Source: Fasciolopsis buskii (taxonomy: Eukaryota; Platyhelminthes; Trematoda; Plagiorchiida; Fasciolidae). Taken from it: a DNA stretch of 64,000 nt. The translations under genes were made by a program, and so were the position numbers. Positions 1-12,160 of this stretch are shown piece after piece. Where the stretch lies: assembly GCA_008360955.1 (NCBI GenBank), contig LUCM01004106.1, positions 125,455-189,454 of the forward strand, read 5' to 3'. The notes under the pieces are model-generated. The model did not search any database. It was not told the origin of the DNA and saw only the letters and a program-made list of their open reading frames with translations. The stretch's first letter is position 1. Each line of letters begins with the position of its first letter.

Positions 1-69
1 TAAACAGTCTGCATTACAAACGCCAATTAAGAGAAGCTCGGGCGAATAGGACAAGCCACGAAGTTATTG

Positions 70-324
70 CAGTCTGTCACCCATGCAAAGTTGTGGTTCT
101 TCTGTGAACTCGTCCACGGAGAACTTCCATGCACACTAATGCAAATTAGATTCTGGTGCGACACACCAATTCGCAGTGTACAAGTATAAGGATGTTTGGA
201 CAAGAGAGTATTGGGTACGCATACCTGACGAGCGACAATAACCGCCAAACCGATCGTTTGCTTCCGGAAAAGTTTCGCTCACACATCCAGATGCTACTGA
301 TAGTTGATATATATATATATATGT
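70..324 (+). repeat. Dispersed repeat A, copy 1 (hammerhead-like core)
   Basis: Diverged copy of the repeat at 15440-16073. Shared landmarks, in order: cttccatgcacact, an agattctggtg block, gtgtacaagtat, ggatgtttggacaagagag, gcatacctgacgagcgac, a catccagatgctact end and a terminal (AT)n run at about 307-322. The core at 225-250 reads CTGACGA, then a GCG/CGC stem, then CAAAC. No coding capacity is seen. The family is unclassified; it could be a short non-autonomous element or a solo terminus of a Penelope-like element. Confidence 0.75.
225..250 (+). other. Hammerhead-ribozyme-like core in repeat A copy 1
   Basis: CTGACGA is followed by a potential stem GCG/CGC with an 8-nt loop, then CAAAC. 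The hammerhead consensus is CTGANGA, stem II, GAAA, so the first G of GAAA is C here. A potential stem I (GTAT upstream with ATAC just before the core) is present. The cleavage-site dinucleotide and stem III could not be placed, so this is a motif-level call. Confidence 0.4.
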
Positions 325-1189
325 ATGCTTGTACATTATTAACAAGAACGCAAGTCCATTTTCTGCTTTGTTTGAAAGGTGCCTAGGCAAAGCTTTTGTA
401 TTATTATCAGTGTCAATAATGCGGCAAACTTAGTCCGACTATCTCCTTTCACATCCAAAAGTCGCCTCCGCGACCTGTTCCCTCATGGAAAACCTCGAAG
501 TTATTAGGCTTTGCTCAAATCACGGAACTTTAGGAATTATGGATGAACACCCAACCGTCTATGATACCGTACTCACCATGCTATTTGGAAATTTTATGCT
601 ATTTATTATAATGTTCTTTAAATCTGTTTTTAGTATTTTGGTGGTCTCTGTGAGTAGTGACCTCCGGTGTCAATCCCTTAGCTGACACCTATTCTCAATT
701 TGGGTTCTGGTTAGGTCCCATTCTATTTTTGCTTGCGCAGATCGTTAGCCTTGAAGCCATTATGCTACGGCTCACTCACCTCGTAACTGTAAGCTACCAT
801 CTCTCCTGTTTGTTGTGCCAGGCCTACGGTTACGTCAGACAACCTAAAGTCACTCGCTAGGACAAGAAAAAGTTGATAGTCTCTTTTTGGACGCATAAAG
901 TGCAGAGCTTTAGATGAATCGCTTTTGCATTGAAGAGAATCGAGATCGGGCTTCTGAAGCGACTTACACCATTTCTCCTTTCGTTTTTCAAATATGGCTA
1001 GAGGCAGAACCGACCGGTGTACAGATGGAATTGGTCGTATCTTTTTGCTTTTGTCAATCTTGTAAGTAGATTCACTCTTTGACCACGTACGTGAAAACCA
1101 GAAAAAATCAGCATTTTGATCTCTAGGCCTTAGTGACAAAATAACCTAGGACAGTTGGTCTTGGGGGACAGAACGTCACCGTGATAAGT
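325..1189. other. No supported gene
   Basis: AT-rich sequence. The open frames here are short (the longest, 124 codons on the minus strand at 765-1139, has no recognisable domain). I see no repeat of the families named elsewhere. Confidence 0.6.
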
Positions 1190-1320
1190 ATGGCCGGTGG
1201 TGGCCAAACGGTTAAGGTCGTGGCGTTTGGACGCGAAGGTCTTGGGTTCGAGTCCTCCCACCGCCAGTCAGCTTACCCAATTGGCATCATTCTGACGGCC
1301 CCCGCCTCCTTCCTAAAATC
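1190..1320 (+). repeat. SINE A, copy 1 (tRNA-derived head)
   Basis: A tRNA-like head begins near ggccggtggtgg. It has a box A-like segment (tggccaaacggttaagg) and a clear box B (ggttcgagtcc), and ends in ccaccgcc, which can pair with the 5' end. A non-tRNA body follows (gtcagcttacccaattggca, then ctgacggcccccgcctcc). The copy at 46590-46785 on the other strand shares both head and body, so this is a dispersed SINE rather than a tRNA gene. The anticodon arm does not fold convincingly. Confidence 0.75.
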
Positions 1321-3077
1321 AGTCAACTAGTCAATCAGTCAGCCCACCTGTTTATCTACTTATCTATTTTTCTTTCCATCCTCTTGTTGCCTGTCATTTA
1401 GTGGTTCTTGGGGGATGGGGGTGGGATTCACATGTAAAAATTTACTGGATTACAGTTTGAAACAGTAGGAAAAGAGGTTCTGCTTAGTTATTGACAATTC
1501 TTTCAGCATGCTTATATTCCGTTAGCAATTATGATGCAGTGAATTAATTCAGCCAGTTGGAAATCAGTGGTCTTTGAAAGAAATTCGGGTTTTTTGCTGA
1601 AAATGCGGGAAATTTGTATTACTCTTTGATTGATCTTTCATCATTCCTTAAAAATCACGATGAAGGGAGCTACTATCTTATGCTACAGTCGAGTCAAATC
1701 TGGTTTATCCAGCTTACAAAATAACGGATGCGTGTGACCAGAAAGCCAGTTTACTGCTCTGTCTTAAACAAGGAGCCTGGTAACATAGAAGAACCTGCGT
1801 ATAAACTGTCCATGTTCGGTAATGCAACTCAAGTATATATATATAGGATATTTTTAGTACTATGAAACAACATGCATGCGATAATCGTCTGATAGTATTT
1901 GTATTTATTCCGTCAAGAATGCAACACCGTCAACGACAGTGTGAATATGTTTCTAGGGAGCGTCAGAATTTGTTTGTCTCACTGTCTGCAACCAAGCCTG
2001 TAGAATGTAAAAATTTATTTATTTTGAAGCTGTTTAGATTTCGACAAACTTCATAGGGGAGATCGATGTTCTGCTAAACGCAATGGATTGTGTGGTTTCA
2101 TCAGCGGTGTGATTGGATTACATTTAAAGTAGGAGACCTCGAAGCATAGCGCCAAAGTTGTTATTGTACTGGATAATTTTTGCTTGCCCCTTTTGATTTA
2201 TTTATGTGCATATGGTCACATTCATACACATCCGCTGACTTACTTAAGGTAGATGGGATCTGTTTCAATATGATGTGCCATTCAATGAAGTTGATGTCCT
2301 AGTTCCTTCCTTAGATGATCGCGTCCTGAGATCATGAAAACAGCGTACCCTATATGATAAGCTCTTTGAGAACGAAGCAGGGGGAGGTGACAGAGGATGC
2401 CCAGTCAAGAAGATTGGAGCATAGGAGGGACGAATAACGGTTTTTTGAGTTTCTGAGTTGTTTTTATCTCAATTGGAAATCAGTTGCTGATTTGAGAAAG
2501 ACGGTTAACCGGAGCCACTGACCGTGTTCATCGTTAGAGGCTGAGTTCTGCGTACGGCGAATTTCTGGTCACGTGAACTTGATCGGGACAGTTCGTTTTG
2601 GCGACCGGGGATGACAATCGCATATTAAATGGAGCAAATGATTTATTGTACAAAGCTTGAAAGTGAATCAGGCCACATGGCTCCAGAATTTCAACTTTCT
2701 CCCCCTTTTCCATTCCCAGAAAGGACGACTCGAAAAAGAAGAAAGCAGTCCTTTGGGCATAGCTGAAAACGTTCTGCGCCAGATTTTGTTGAGAATAACC
2801 TTTCATTGTTTGTATACAAATGCGGTTCTGGTCGATTTGCTTTTTCCCGGTCTCACTTCCTCTTTCTTTCTTTCTGTCGTATTGCTCGGGTCTTCTACAG
2901 GTATACTACGAGAACAGATAAAAATGCGGACCGAAAATTCCGAGAATAAAATAGTTTTATTAGTAATCGAAGCCTACTTTCCTCCGGATTTTTAGTTATC
3001 CTTGAGCCGAAATGGATACTCAAATTGGCAGAAAACAGTGAATATCCGGACCGAAAGACGAAAGGAGTGTATGGAAA
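1321..3077. other. No supported gene
   Basis: Contains a (TA)n run at about 1833-1845 and pyrimidine-rich stretches at 1355-1390. Opposing open frames at 2534-2806 and 2657-2995 overlap on the two strands, and neither shows a domain, signal peptide or plausible exon borders. Confidence 0.6.
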
Positions 3078-3135
3078 AATCGATGCGACATGTATTGGTT
3101 TTTATTGTGGATGATGTTGTTGGTAGATGTCGTCA
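3078..3135 (+). repeat. PLE-1 5' terminal repeat arm
   Basis: Reads aaaatcgatgcgacatg, tattggtttttattgtg, gatgatgttgttggtagatg. The same motif is inverted at the 3' end of the element (5300-5350), and a fuller copy in the same orientation stands alone at 28680-28825. This arm has lost a short internal piece (the ataacgttgataac-like segment) relative to the other copies. Confidence 0.75.
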
Positions 3136-3214
3136 TTCGTCAGTGTAAACATACGTTCCATATGCTTCAGAATACAGAATATCAATGACTATTTGAATCA
3201 TTTGCTTCCACCAG

Positions 3215-5111
3215 ATATCCTCGAATAAGTTCGAACCGCCGTTGAACAAAGATCACTGCATGCGTTTGAGACATGCCAAACACGACAAAAAGGCAAGTTC
3301 GCCAAATCAACTTCTCCAACAGACCTTAGACATCAATTAGAGTTACAATTACTACAAAAAGGTCTGAACTTCAATCTCCAGAGAAGACCGCTGGTGGTCG
3401 AGGAAATTGTGTCAGCTTTGGAACAAGCGTTATTGAACCTCACGGAAGAAAACGCTGATCAAGCTAGACAGAGGATAGGCAATATTCTTAAGAATCAGCA
3501 ACCATTCGCCCCAAATAAGAAAGGAAAACCCTGGCCAACCTAAAACAAGATCGATCAGTCCATATCTCAAAAGTGGACAAAGGGAATGTTACAGTTATTT
3601 TAAATAGGTTAGATTATAACTCAAAGGTTGCCGATCACCTACAGGATGGATCGCATGAAAAAATAGAGAAATCGAACGCCTCATTCAACAAATCAAAGGC
3701 CCATGCAAACAAGTGCCCATTTGGCTTGAAGCAAAATCTGTGGTTCTTAGTAACGTCAAAAACCGGCAGACCTGTGAGATTTTACAGCTTGCCAAATGTT
3801 CACAAACTCGACATACCCAGTCGTCCAGTTGTAGACTGCACTTCTTGTGAAACGTACGAACCGGCAAAATATTTCAGTGGATTATTATAACCCTGTCAGA
3901 AGATAGTAGTAAATTATATCAATGACAAACTTGCCCTTATGTTGAAAGACTTTGAACTAGAAAACGGTGAAGTTGCTGTGAGTTTTGATGTGGTCTTTTT
4001 ACACACGGATATAGAACTTTGCCTCAAGTCAACGTGCTTCACGCTCAAACATGAGTTGTACAGACAAACGCATGGTATGGTCATGAGATCGCCCATAACC
4101 CCCCATTGTGGCAAACCTTTTCCTACACTCAGTTGAATCAAAAGCTTTAATGAATTTTATCCACTCTCCACGTTTGTACATACGGAGTGTCGACAATACA
4201 TTTGCAGTCATCTAAGCAGCACAAAAAGATAACATTCTTTAGCTTCTCACTAAGCAATATTGATCCCTTAAATTCACAATGGAGTCAGGAGACAACAGCA
4301 GAGTCTTCAGCTTCCTGGATTGTCGGCTGAAAGGAAATGACTCGCGTACACTCAGATAAGTATTTTGGCTTCAGTTCAGCTCATCCACGATGCGTGAAAC
4401 GGACACTTGTTTACTCGCTAGCCAACAGAGTTCAAAAGCAATGCAATGACGATACCGAACGCAAAAATGAATTAAGACGTCTAAACGACATCCTGCAAGA
4501 CAATCACTATCCGCCACGCCTCATAAGAAGACAATTGGAAACTTGCGTATCAGCGACCAAGACGAAGAAAGAAAAGAAAAAAAGGCCTCGGTCGGAATTC
4601 CGTACCGATCGGGTACTTCGGAACCAGTAAGAAAGGGCCTCAGTGACTTTAACATTGAAACGTTCTTCCCGATAGACATTACGTTAAAATACCACTTATC
4701 AAAGGCTAAAGATCAAGCCGGTGTGCAAGATCAAGTCAACTATATCTACAAGATCATTTGCAAGGAATGTCCAGCGGAATACATTGGACAAACCAGCAGA
4801 CAACCGATGGCACAGATAACAGAACACGGAAGGAAAGAAAAGGGCAGACCTTCGAACAAAGCAGCCGTATCAAAACTTGAGCGCAATTCAGCCATCGCTC
4901 TGCATGCCATAGCAGAGGGACAAAGATTATGAAAACAAAAGCGCTTCAGCGGGGATTCAAAACCTGCACTGAACGTAAGTTTGCCGAGGCTCTGGTGATA
5001 AGCGTCCACCCCACATGCATCAGTCGGAACGACGGGGCAGAGATTTTGGAGATGTGGACAGCCCTAACATCTTTGAGAAACAAACACTCCAAAAGTCACC
5101 ACGCTAGTTGA
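3215..5111 (+). pseudogene. PLE-1 reverse transcriptase-endonuclease relic
   Basis: In family members this single protein reverse-transcribes the element RNA and nicks target DNA. Here the YVDD-type catalytic box reads S-V-D-N at 4186-4197, so the aromatic residue and the second Asp are both replaced, and a TAA follows at 4213. Motif A (SFDV) keeps its Asp. In the GIY-YIG domain the Cys-x2-Cys pair and YIGQT are intact. However, the segment before the conserved EH reads AQITEH, where relatives such as PLE-2 in this window have TRIHEH, so a likely catalytic Arg is missing. The reading frame shifts near 3525, between 3890 and 3939, near 4140, near 4330, near 4560 and near 4925. No intact start is seen. 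Confidence 0.88.
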
Positions 5112-5264
5112 CTCCACCACCATGGCGACGCATGACGTGAAGGACAACTAATCGCTCATTCGACCCGCCGTTCCAAGTACACATACTCACATACACAGAC
5201 AACTAAATATCCGTTGGCATGTGAACGTTCCCCAGGTAGTTGATTGCAAAACTTTCCTCGAGAA

Positions 5265-5350
5265 AGACTACCCACGGTAGTCGAAAGGTTGGCAAATTGC
5301 ATCTACCAACAACGTTGTTATCAACGTTATATCATCCACATTAAAAATGG
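5265..5350 (-). repeat. PLE-1 3' terminal repeat arm, inverted
   Basis: Contains gaaagactacccacggtagt, then cgaaaggttggc, ctaccaacaacgttg and tatatcatccacatt, which is the reverse complement of the 28680-28825 copy. A hairpin (GACTAC/GTAGTC) followed by GAAAG resembles stem II plus GAAA of a hammerhead motif. Penelope-like elements are known to carry hammerhead motifs in their terminal repeats. Here the strand before the hairpin reads CTCGAGAAA rather than CTGANGA, so it is degenerate. Confidence 0.75.
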
Positions 5351-5360
5351 CAGAAACAGC

Positions 5361-6007
5361 TTTTGAATTTATCTGCTCACTATGATTTGTGTACGAGTGA
5401 GTGACGAAAGAAACACTGATCACAGTGTTCTGTCGTATCCTACATATGAACTGGGCAGGATGCATATTTTAGTATCATGGCTTGCTATCCTAAGCATCGA
5501 TAAGTGATAGCGATAAAAAAAACTGTCTCGTGTCGCCTAGTTCCAAGTTCAGATGGGCAATGTACTTCGTACATGTGCTGTGGAAGCTAAATGATTAATG
5601 TTTTCTGTATTCAATGCTAAATGCTAGTAGAAGTGCACTGGGTCAAAAGGACGCATCACATTGTGACCAGTAAATAGACGAAACTCCCAGGTTGTCACTG
5701 GAATCTTATTTGAATCGTCAGGATCATGAATGCATAAGTCCGTTTAATAATCACATGGTGATTCGTTGGACGATTTTCGTCGGTCAGGCAAGGCTAACTT
5801 TCAGAAAGAGCATGCGAAGTCTGAATACATGGTTTTTTCATTATCATTGGTATGTTTTGCATGAAGACGGATGAAAAAATTTCCTCGCAAGCACACAACT
5901 GGTTTCTTGGTTATTTCAACTCGTCTGGTGTAAGTAATGGGCACTTTCCTGTCCAACCATCCCTACAATAGTGCACTCCTCCAGAAAATCACTAAGTGAT
6001 TCTTAAG
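5361..6007. other. No supported gene
   Basis: Unique-looking AT-rich sequence between PLE-1 and a repeat A copy. No domain-bearing frame or simple repeat of note. Confidence 0.6.
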
Positions 6008-6200
6008 CGAACTTATCAACCATTCACGCTTCTAACGATTCAAATGAGATTCTAATGAGAAACCAACGAGGGAGTGCACAAGTATGGGGATGGTTGGAAA
6101 ACAGCATACCGAGTACGCGTACCTGACGAGTAGCGGTAGTTGCGAAACAGATTGTGTCTACTTGGGGCAATCTTGTTCATCCGTCCGTATGTGAAATATA
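6008..6200 (+). repeat. Dispersed repeat A, copy 2 (best hammerhead-like core)
   Basis: Aligned landmarks with the 15440 copy: cttatcaaccattcacgctt, gattctaatgagaaac, gggagtgcacaagtatggg, gatggttggaaaac, gtacctgacgag and a ttgttcatccgtcc end. Diverged but collinear. The hammerhead-like core at 6123-6148 is the least damaged in the window. Confidence 0.75.
6123..6148 (+). other. Hammerhead-ribozyme-like core with consensus GAAA
   Basis: CTGACGA, then GTAGC-GGTA-GTTGC (five pairs including two G-U), then GAAAC. Core residues match the hammerhead consensus CTGANGA and GAAA exactly. GTATG at 6082-6086 can pair with CGTAC just before the core as stem I. No U-H cleavage dinucleotide at the expected place was found by eye. 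Confidence 0.5.
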
Positions 6201-9039
6201 CTACTAGCAACAAAAACCAATACTTCCAAGTTGGTTTAACCCATAATGACAAATGCACACAGATAGATGTACTGCGGTTAAAAAAATAAAGTTTTATTCT
6301 GGAGTTTTTACTCTTTTATATCTTCCTGTACAACAATGGCATGACACATAAGGAAGGGTCTAGTAATCAAATAAAGTTGAGTCAGAAAGGAGTGATGCGG
6401 CCTGTATCACCAACTATACAATAGTTTGTTTGTGATTAAGCACGATGCCTTGATACTGTAAGGAAATTTATGCAATGAAAGAGTAAATAAGAGGAGTAAC
6501 CGTAGTGGCTGTCAGAAGACAGAGGAGACCGTCAAATAATCAAAGTAGGTAAAACAAGCTTGGCCACTTCGAGGTTAGAGGAAGAAATTTCATAAAGAAA
6601 AAGACAACGGTTTGTGCTGTTCAAAATCACTCGCATGTAACAATGTAAGAGGTTAAGTGTTTGTCAGAAAACAGAACCGCATTCTCGTTGCAATTATCAT
6701 CGCATCAGGGATTCAAATTTACATGAGAGTATGCGATCGGTATGTGTGCTCGACACGCTTTCGGCCAGTCGGCCCTGGGACTTGTACACTCCGGAGTTCT
6801 CATTTTCGCATCACGACTTTTCCCGTTAGGTTGTGGTCCAAAACCTACAATTCTTCGGCCTCGATCGGATATCCTTTAGGACTAGTCCATTATCGTTTAG
6901 CCTCGGTGCTCACAACATGCAAATCGAACTATAACGAGGTCGACCAGTGTTGGCAAAGACTAATTTTGTGGAGCTTCGTAGACAAGCGACAAGGAGAGCT
7001 GGAGCCAGATCAAAAATTCTCGGAATATTCTCAAGGCATGGATAGTTTGAAAGTTTCGTTTTTACAAATCTTGGTGTGGTATTGCTAAATAAATAAACAA
7101 ATCTTGGAGATTCTAAGCTCCCAGATGGCCACTGTATGCTCCTCGCATGTTTCAAAGTGGTGAAAGGAGGTGAGATAACTGGATGAATTATCTTTCTGTC
7201 ACCACATCCATGTCCGAGTTTCATCGACCTAAGTCTAGGATACGGTAACCTCGTATTTTTTAAATGTATCCCATCTTGTTCTATTGTCAGAAATTACAAA
7301 TACAAAATAATGTACAGTATACACTTCATTTAGGTATATTGATTCGAAATGCATTTTGAACATCGTTTTCTAGCCTTGCCGTTATGTTATATCTCACTCA
7401 TCAAGTAGGTGCATGGCTTGAAAATACCAAGACAGATTCTAATGGGATCAGTCTTACTAATCTGACATTGTACACAACTATAGGAGCAGCATCAATGCGA
7501 ATGTGAGAGCAAGTCCCTAAGGTTGTGCAAGCAACAAAGATCGACAAGGAGTAAGCGCGTGTGTGCACAAGTTTGGGGATTTGCAACAAATCACCGAAAA
7601 TTTAGGCGGCAAGATGAAAAAAATAGGTCGAGTTTCTGGGCCCCCCGACTGCCAAATAATTTTCAAACCTAGATTGCACAAAAAAACGACCACTGCTGAA
7701 TTTCCGAGTAGAAGAAAATCTGATGGGCATATTGAAGCAGTTAGACGATTGCCGTTACCAATTTACTGTCGCCCGGCCTATTGGCTCACCTCATCACATT
7801 GGTTCTATCGCACTCCAACTCTCAGAGTCACGGTTGCCGGTACCTCCTCACTTGTGATGGACCCCAGAGGTTATGGATCGGACCCTTTACATTGTGGTCA
7901 TTCTTCAATCGTGCCACAGAAATAAAAAAAAGGACAATGAGAATAGCTAAGTCGTGTGGATATCTGTCAACGCGTTAGTCAGTATTTAACTGGTAGATGA
8001 ACGTGCTTTACCAATCAAAGAACAGGTCGATGGTCACTACAAGCTCGTACCAGCTCACGAAATTTTGAAAAACTCTAGCAAAATAAAATTTGCCAACATC
8101 TGTCGATCCCAGTACATTTTGTTCTCACTCGGTCATACTGAGTGTCGGGGCTAAATACTTGTGGATCGAGGCTAAAGAATGGCGAATTTTAACCAGACCT
8201 TTATGATGAGCAAAGGTGTGAAGTCAAAATGTGATGCCATTGTGACCACGGTGCAAAAATAGGGAAGCACATTAGGCCGATGGCTATAAGCGTGACCTTT
8301 GCTACGATCATACCGTTGGCCTTAGATCTGTCAAGAACTAAGTGAGTTAACCTTCGGTCTAGAATCTTCCTAACTGCATAGAGAAATTCCTGTGGACATC
8401 TTGTTTTTTTAAATCTTTTTGTTTACAAAAATGGCGAGTGACACCACATCCTGTGTGTCGAATGTAGTAGTTCTTATCCTTTGTGTCTTGGTCTGTCTGC
8501 CTGTTTGTCTCATAGCACAATTTTCGCGGACAATCTGACAGAATAGGCAAAGCCTGGCAATATATATTTTAGCAACTCATAAAATTATGTTACGCAGTAC
8601 GGAGAGACGAAGCATAATATTTTGATTTCCATCAAACTGCTGGGTATTTGAAATACAAATTTTACTTCTAGCGAATGGTATTCATACGACCTTGAATTGA
8701 ACCTCGAAATTTGGAAATAAAGTGACATTTCGGCTTACATGGAACATTTCAACAAAAAACGTTTTGATGTGGAAAATAACTGCTTATCTTAATGCTTTTG
8801 TCACTGTCAGATATGAATGAGGTCAGTATTTCGGTAAAATGAAAGCGTCTGACAAAGGGCCAAAAATAAAAGTCTGTTTTTGCATTTTTACCTTTTTATT
8901 TGAACTAATGGTTTGGTTGAAATAACTGATTATTTTTTTGTGTTGAATACTTTGTTAGGCTACACGATTCTACCAGCTAAAAAGAGTGTGGCAGAACAAA
9001 AGAGTAAAACAAGAAGACGGGATGTCGAAACATATTAGG
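6201..9039. other. No supported gene
   Basis: Contains a 143-codon plus-strand frame at 6657-7088 and overlapping frames at 7563-7978. None shows a domain, compositional coding bias that I can argue for, or convincing splice borders. A short AATAAATAAA-like stretch follows the first frame at 7087, but that is common in AT-rich DNA. Confidence 0.55.
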
Positions 9040-9400
9040 GTAGGGTGTATATATGTACGGATGTTGAAAACTGAGGGCTCAGATACGTATCTGACTCTGG
9101 TAATGAAGAAAGCCAATCAGGAACCAGTTTTGTGGGTGGCATAGGGTTTTACTTTATTTTTTCGTTTTCTTCTGCAGTTGATAATCTCTAATTGAACTTA
9201 AGAAATAATTGCGTAAAACTAATGAGGCTTTTCTTGTGACTTCGGTGTTCGCATATGGTGAAACGTACAATTTTTTGATCAAACTAGACTGTTTTTTAAT
9301 CCGACCGTTCTTATTAATCGCGCATTAACTGTAGGGGGTTTATCTAGGTAGCCGCGACAGTAGCAGCAGCAACACTAATTGTTATTGTCGTGTTTGCATG

Positions 9401-9434
<34 letters not shown>

Positions 9435-12160
9435 GTTATTAGTAATGACGTAATAAGAGGTGGGATTAGTACTGTTAATACTACTGGTGTTAGCAGAAGC
9501 AGTATTGCCAGTGGTGGTGGTGATAGTGGTATTATGAGCACATTTTCGTCGTGATTGTGAAACGAGTTGTTGTGGAACAAATTATCAATCAGCTCACCTT
9601 ATTGAAATATACTGATTTATTTTATCTGATCTTTTAGAGATATGCATCAGCAATGCATATACACTTGGATTGAGTTTGAAGTTGGGATGAACAAGTCTGA
9701 ACATGACGTCTAAGCAAACAGGCCTCCGAGATTTCCTCTTTGGAATATTTTCGATGTCAGCTCTTCTTGATACAACACCCTCAATAAATAACTTATGTTT
9801 TTAGGGTTACACATCACTACCCATACAGCCTTGAATTCTGATGCTAGGAACGCCTCATTCCACGAGGCCGATGGTTTTGCCAGCATCTTAAACAATGCTC
9901 TCAGTTAGCGCATTTTGGTGGTCGTACTCATGATTTGATCGTCGACAGCGTAAGTTACCATACGTAAATAATCATACCACTCTGTCGTATGCACCGTGTG
10001 AATGAGAAGGCAATTTAGTGCACTTTCCTCGTTTTTCATTGGTGGGGTTTCTCCGAGTTTTTCATTGTACGATTTGTCTTCTGGATTCTAAACTATCTTC
10101 AACCCAAAATAAATTAAATGGCAATGTAATAAATTCATGTTCCTATTGGAAGGTATATTGCACACACATACCTGTTTGCATTTCGTATGGTTTTTAAAAA
10201 CCTTGTCTCAAAGTAAAAAGATTTCATGAGGTCCGGTATAGTTTATTTTGCGCTGAGTCTAATTTGCCTAACTTTATTCAAGTCGATAGACAAAATTTCC
10301 AGTTTTTCAAGCACTTGAGACAGGAAGAGAGGTAACAAAACAGACAAGTATGCAAACGAGCTCATTTAATTAGCGCTCCCTGTCACAAAAAAAAATATTG
10401 GATGACAAACCCGTGCCAGACGGTCTTTTGGTGATGATTTCATGCCTTGAAAGTGAAATACGAGACAATCGCAGACGTCTCAATTCCAAACAGTTTCGAC
10501 CGAGTGAGCATGCCCGGTGTCCATTGGAAGTTAATAGGGCTGAGCTGGGATTTGAGCATGTAGCTTTCGAGTACATTTCAATATGGACACGAACATAACT
10601 CATTCGAAAATAGATCAACACACGATCATTTTGACTGAATTAATTTTGAACACTTGGTAAACGATGCGAATGACCTAGCAAAGGTAAACAAAACCGAGGA
10701 TGCCTCAAAACAAAAATAGTTTTTAGGATGACGTTGAGATTGGCTAGTTTATTCAAGTATTGTAACAACAGCAACGACAACAAAGATATTAGCAGCAATG
10801 ACGACAACAACTGCAACAGAAAAAGTGAGAAATGAATGAATCGTAGAAGTGTGTCAGGTTCCCCTGATATGGAAATAGAACAACCTTGGTGAATCGCACA
10901 ATGAAGACGATGAGAGGAAATTTTAAGGGCAAGATCTGCAAAGTATACTGACCTACTGAAAAAAATATAAGATATTCAACGAAAGCTGACCATTTCCTCT
11001 AAAGACCTTCCCCGAAGGACCATTTTTGTTAGCATACAAATTACTGGATACCTGGGTCCCAATGGAAAATCCAGTTCATAATGTGTTTTTGTGGCAACCT
11101 TTCAACTTCGCGAATTTTACCAATTAATTGAATTCTATGCCCCCGGGCTTCATCACACCCAATCAAGCAGGTCTATCGGTCTCCCGGGCGAAGACTGCAA
11201 TCTTGATTTTTGTTCCTTTTTAAATGAAGTAAAATTTTACAAAAATTTACTACAACTAATCGCTGGTCACGCGCAATTTTATTCCCGCAGGCGGGTAAAG
11301 AAATCAGTTCGAAAGTAGATACAAACGAGGTAGTCGAAAACCAAATGCAAAAGTCCTACGCTTCGCGAAGTTTCAATGTAAATCCTCAGATTCTAAGGCG
11401 GATTGGAAAAGTGCATTTAAATAACTTGAAATCGTTGACTCCGAAATGACCTTGAACCAGATGATCGATGCTTGTCGACTGTTTGTTCCACGTGTATTTT
11501 TATAACAGAAATACACAATCTCGCAAAAGCATTTTAAATATTTTGTGCACAGCGGTGGATTAGGCGATTTCCTAAAGGAACGAGCCCGAGGGTTTGACTG
11601 ATTGATTCTACTGATTCAAAGAGAAACGCTGCCTCAGATAAGCGAATCACAGCAGTCCATTCCTATGTGCGATTTCTATTTGTGTAATGTAGAAAAACCA
11701 TCAATATATTTGATAGTAGAAAATTCCGAAGATATTTGACAAGGCCACAAAATTCGACTGGTTGAAAGTGCGCGTTATTTTAGAGTGCTTGATTGGCATC
11801 GGAGTGGCAGTTCTAGTCCCAAGGGGTCTATGACCTTTGAACTATGTTTTTCTGACGAAAGACCGCTGTTATCATATTTGATTTCGGTTCAGAAACAGTC
11901 TTGCGATGTGCGTGACGAAGCCAGTTCAATAAGCTAGTCTTTCTAATCCGATTTCGAAAACAAAGCTTGTCATCAATCGACAGAGTATTCGAACTTGTCA
12001 CAAAGGCCAGGCATATTTGGAAGAAAATTGTTAGAAATGGTGATTTTAAATTTACCTATTCGGTTATCCAAAAAACATTCTGACGTGAGTGTTCAGACTA
12101 GTACGAAGGTACATGTTTATTGCAGCACTCGTTGGCACGGCTTCTCCGTACTCTAGTTGT
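9040..12160. other. No supported gene; simple repeats
   Basis: Holds a long (TTA)n tract at 9402-9440 within trinucleotide-rich sequence (9350-9540). The isoleucine-rich frame read through it is an artefact. CAA/GCAA-rich sequence lies at 10765-10825. 10398-10621 is open on both strands, with no domain on either. Confidence 0.6.
9402..9440. repeat. (TTA)n microsatellite
   Basis: Uninterrupted TTA/ATT units apart from one TTG near the right end, flanked by other trinucleotide-biased sequence (tagcagcagcaac on the left). Confidence 0.95.

Larger units (their letters stand above)
3078..5360 (+). mobile_element. PLE-1: decayed Penelope-like element with GIY-YIG endonuclease
   Basis: One degenerate Penelope-like polyprotein is spread over several frames. 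N-terminal segment at 3337-3543 (LLQKGLNFNLQ, IVSALEQALLNL). RT entry at 3535-3890 (ISKVDKGNVTVILNRLDY, then SLPNVHKLDIPSRPVVD). Palm motif A at 3939-4136 (AVSFDVVFLHTDI, then HGMVMRSPITPH). Catalytic box at 4171-4212 (RLYIRSVDNTFAVI). Thumb region at 4337-4560 (FGFSSAHPRCVKRTLVYSL). GIY-YIG endonuclease at 4690-4925 (NYIYKIICKECPAEYIGQTS, then TEHGRKEKG), and a C-terminal tail at 4929-5111 ending around SRNDGAEILEMW. This is the expected order of an endonuclease-positive PLE. At least five frame changes and several stops show it is dead. The ends carry inverted copies of a terminal repeat (3078-3135 and 5265-5350). Confidence 0.92.

Noticed and set aside
1195..1266. Genuine tRNA gene
   Set aside because: The tRNA-like head is followed by a body shared with another dispersed copy, and the anticodon arm does not fold properly.
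9045..9115. Possible very old copy of repeat A (ggatgttg, then gatacgtatctgac)
   Set aside because: The match is too short and gapped to separate from chance by eye.
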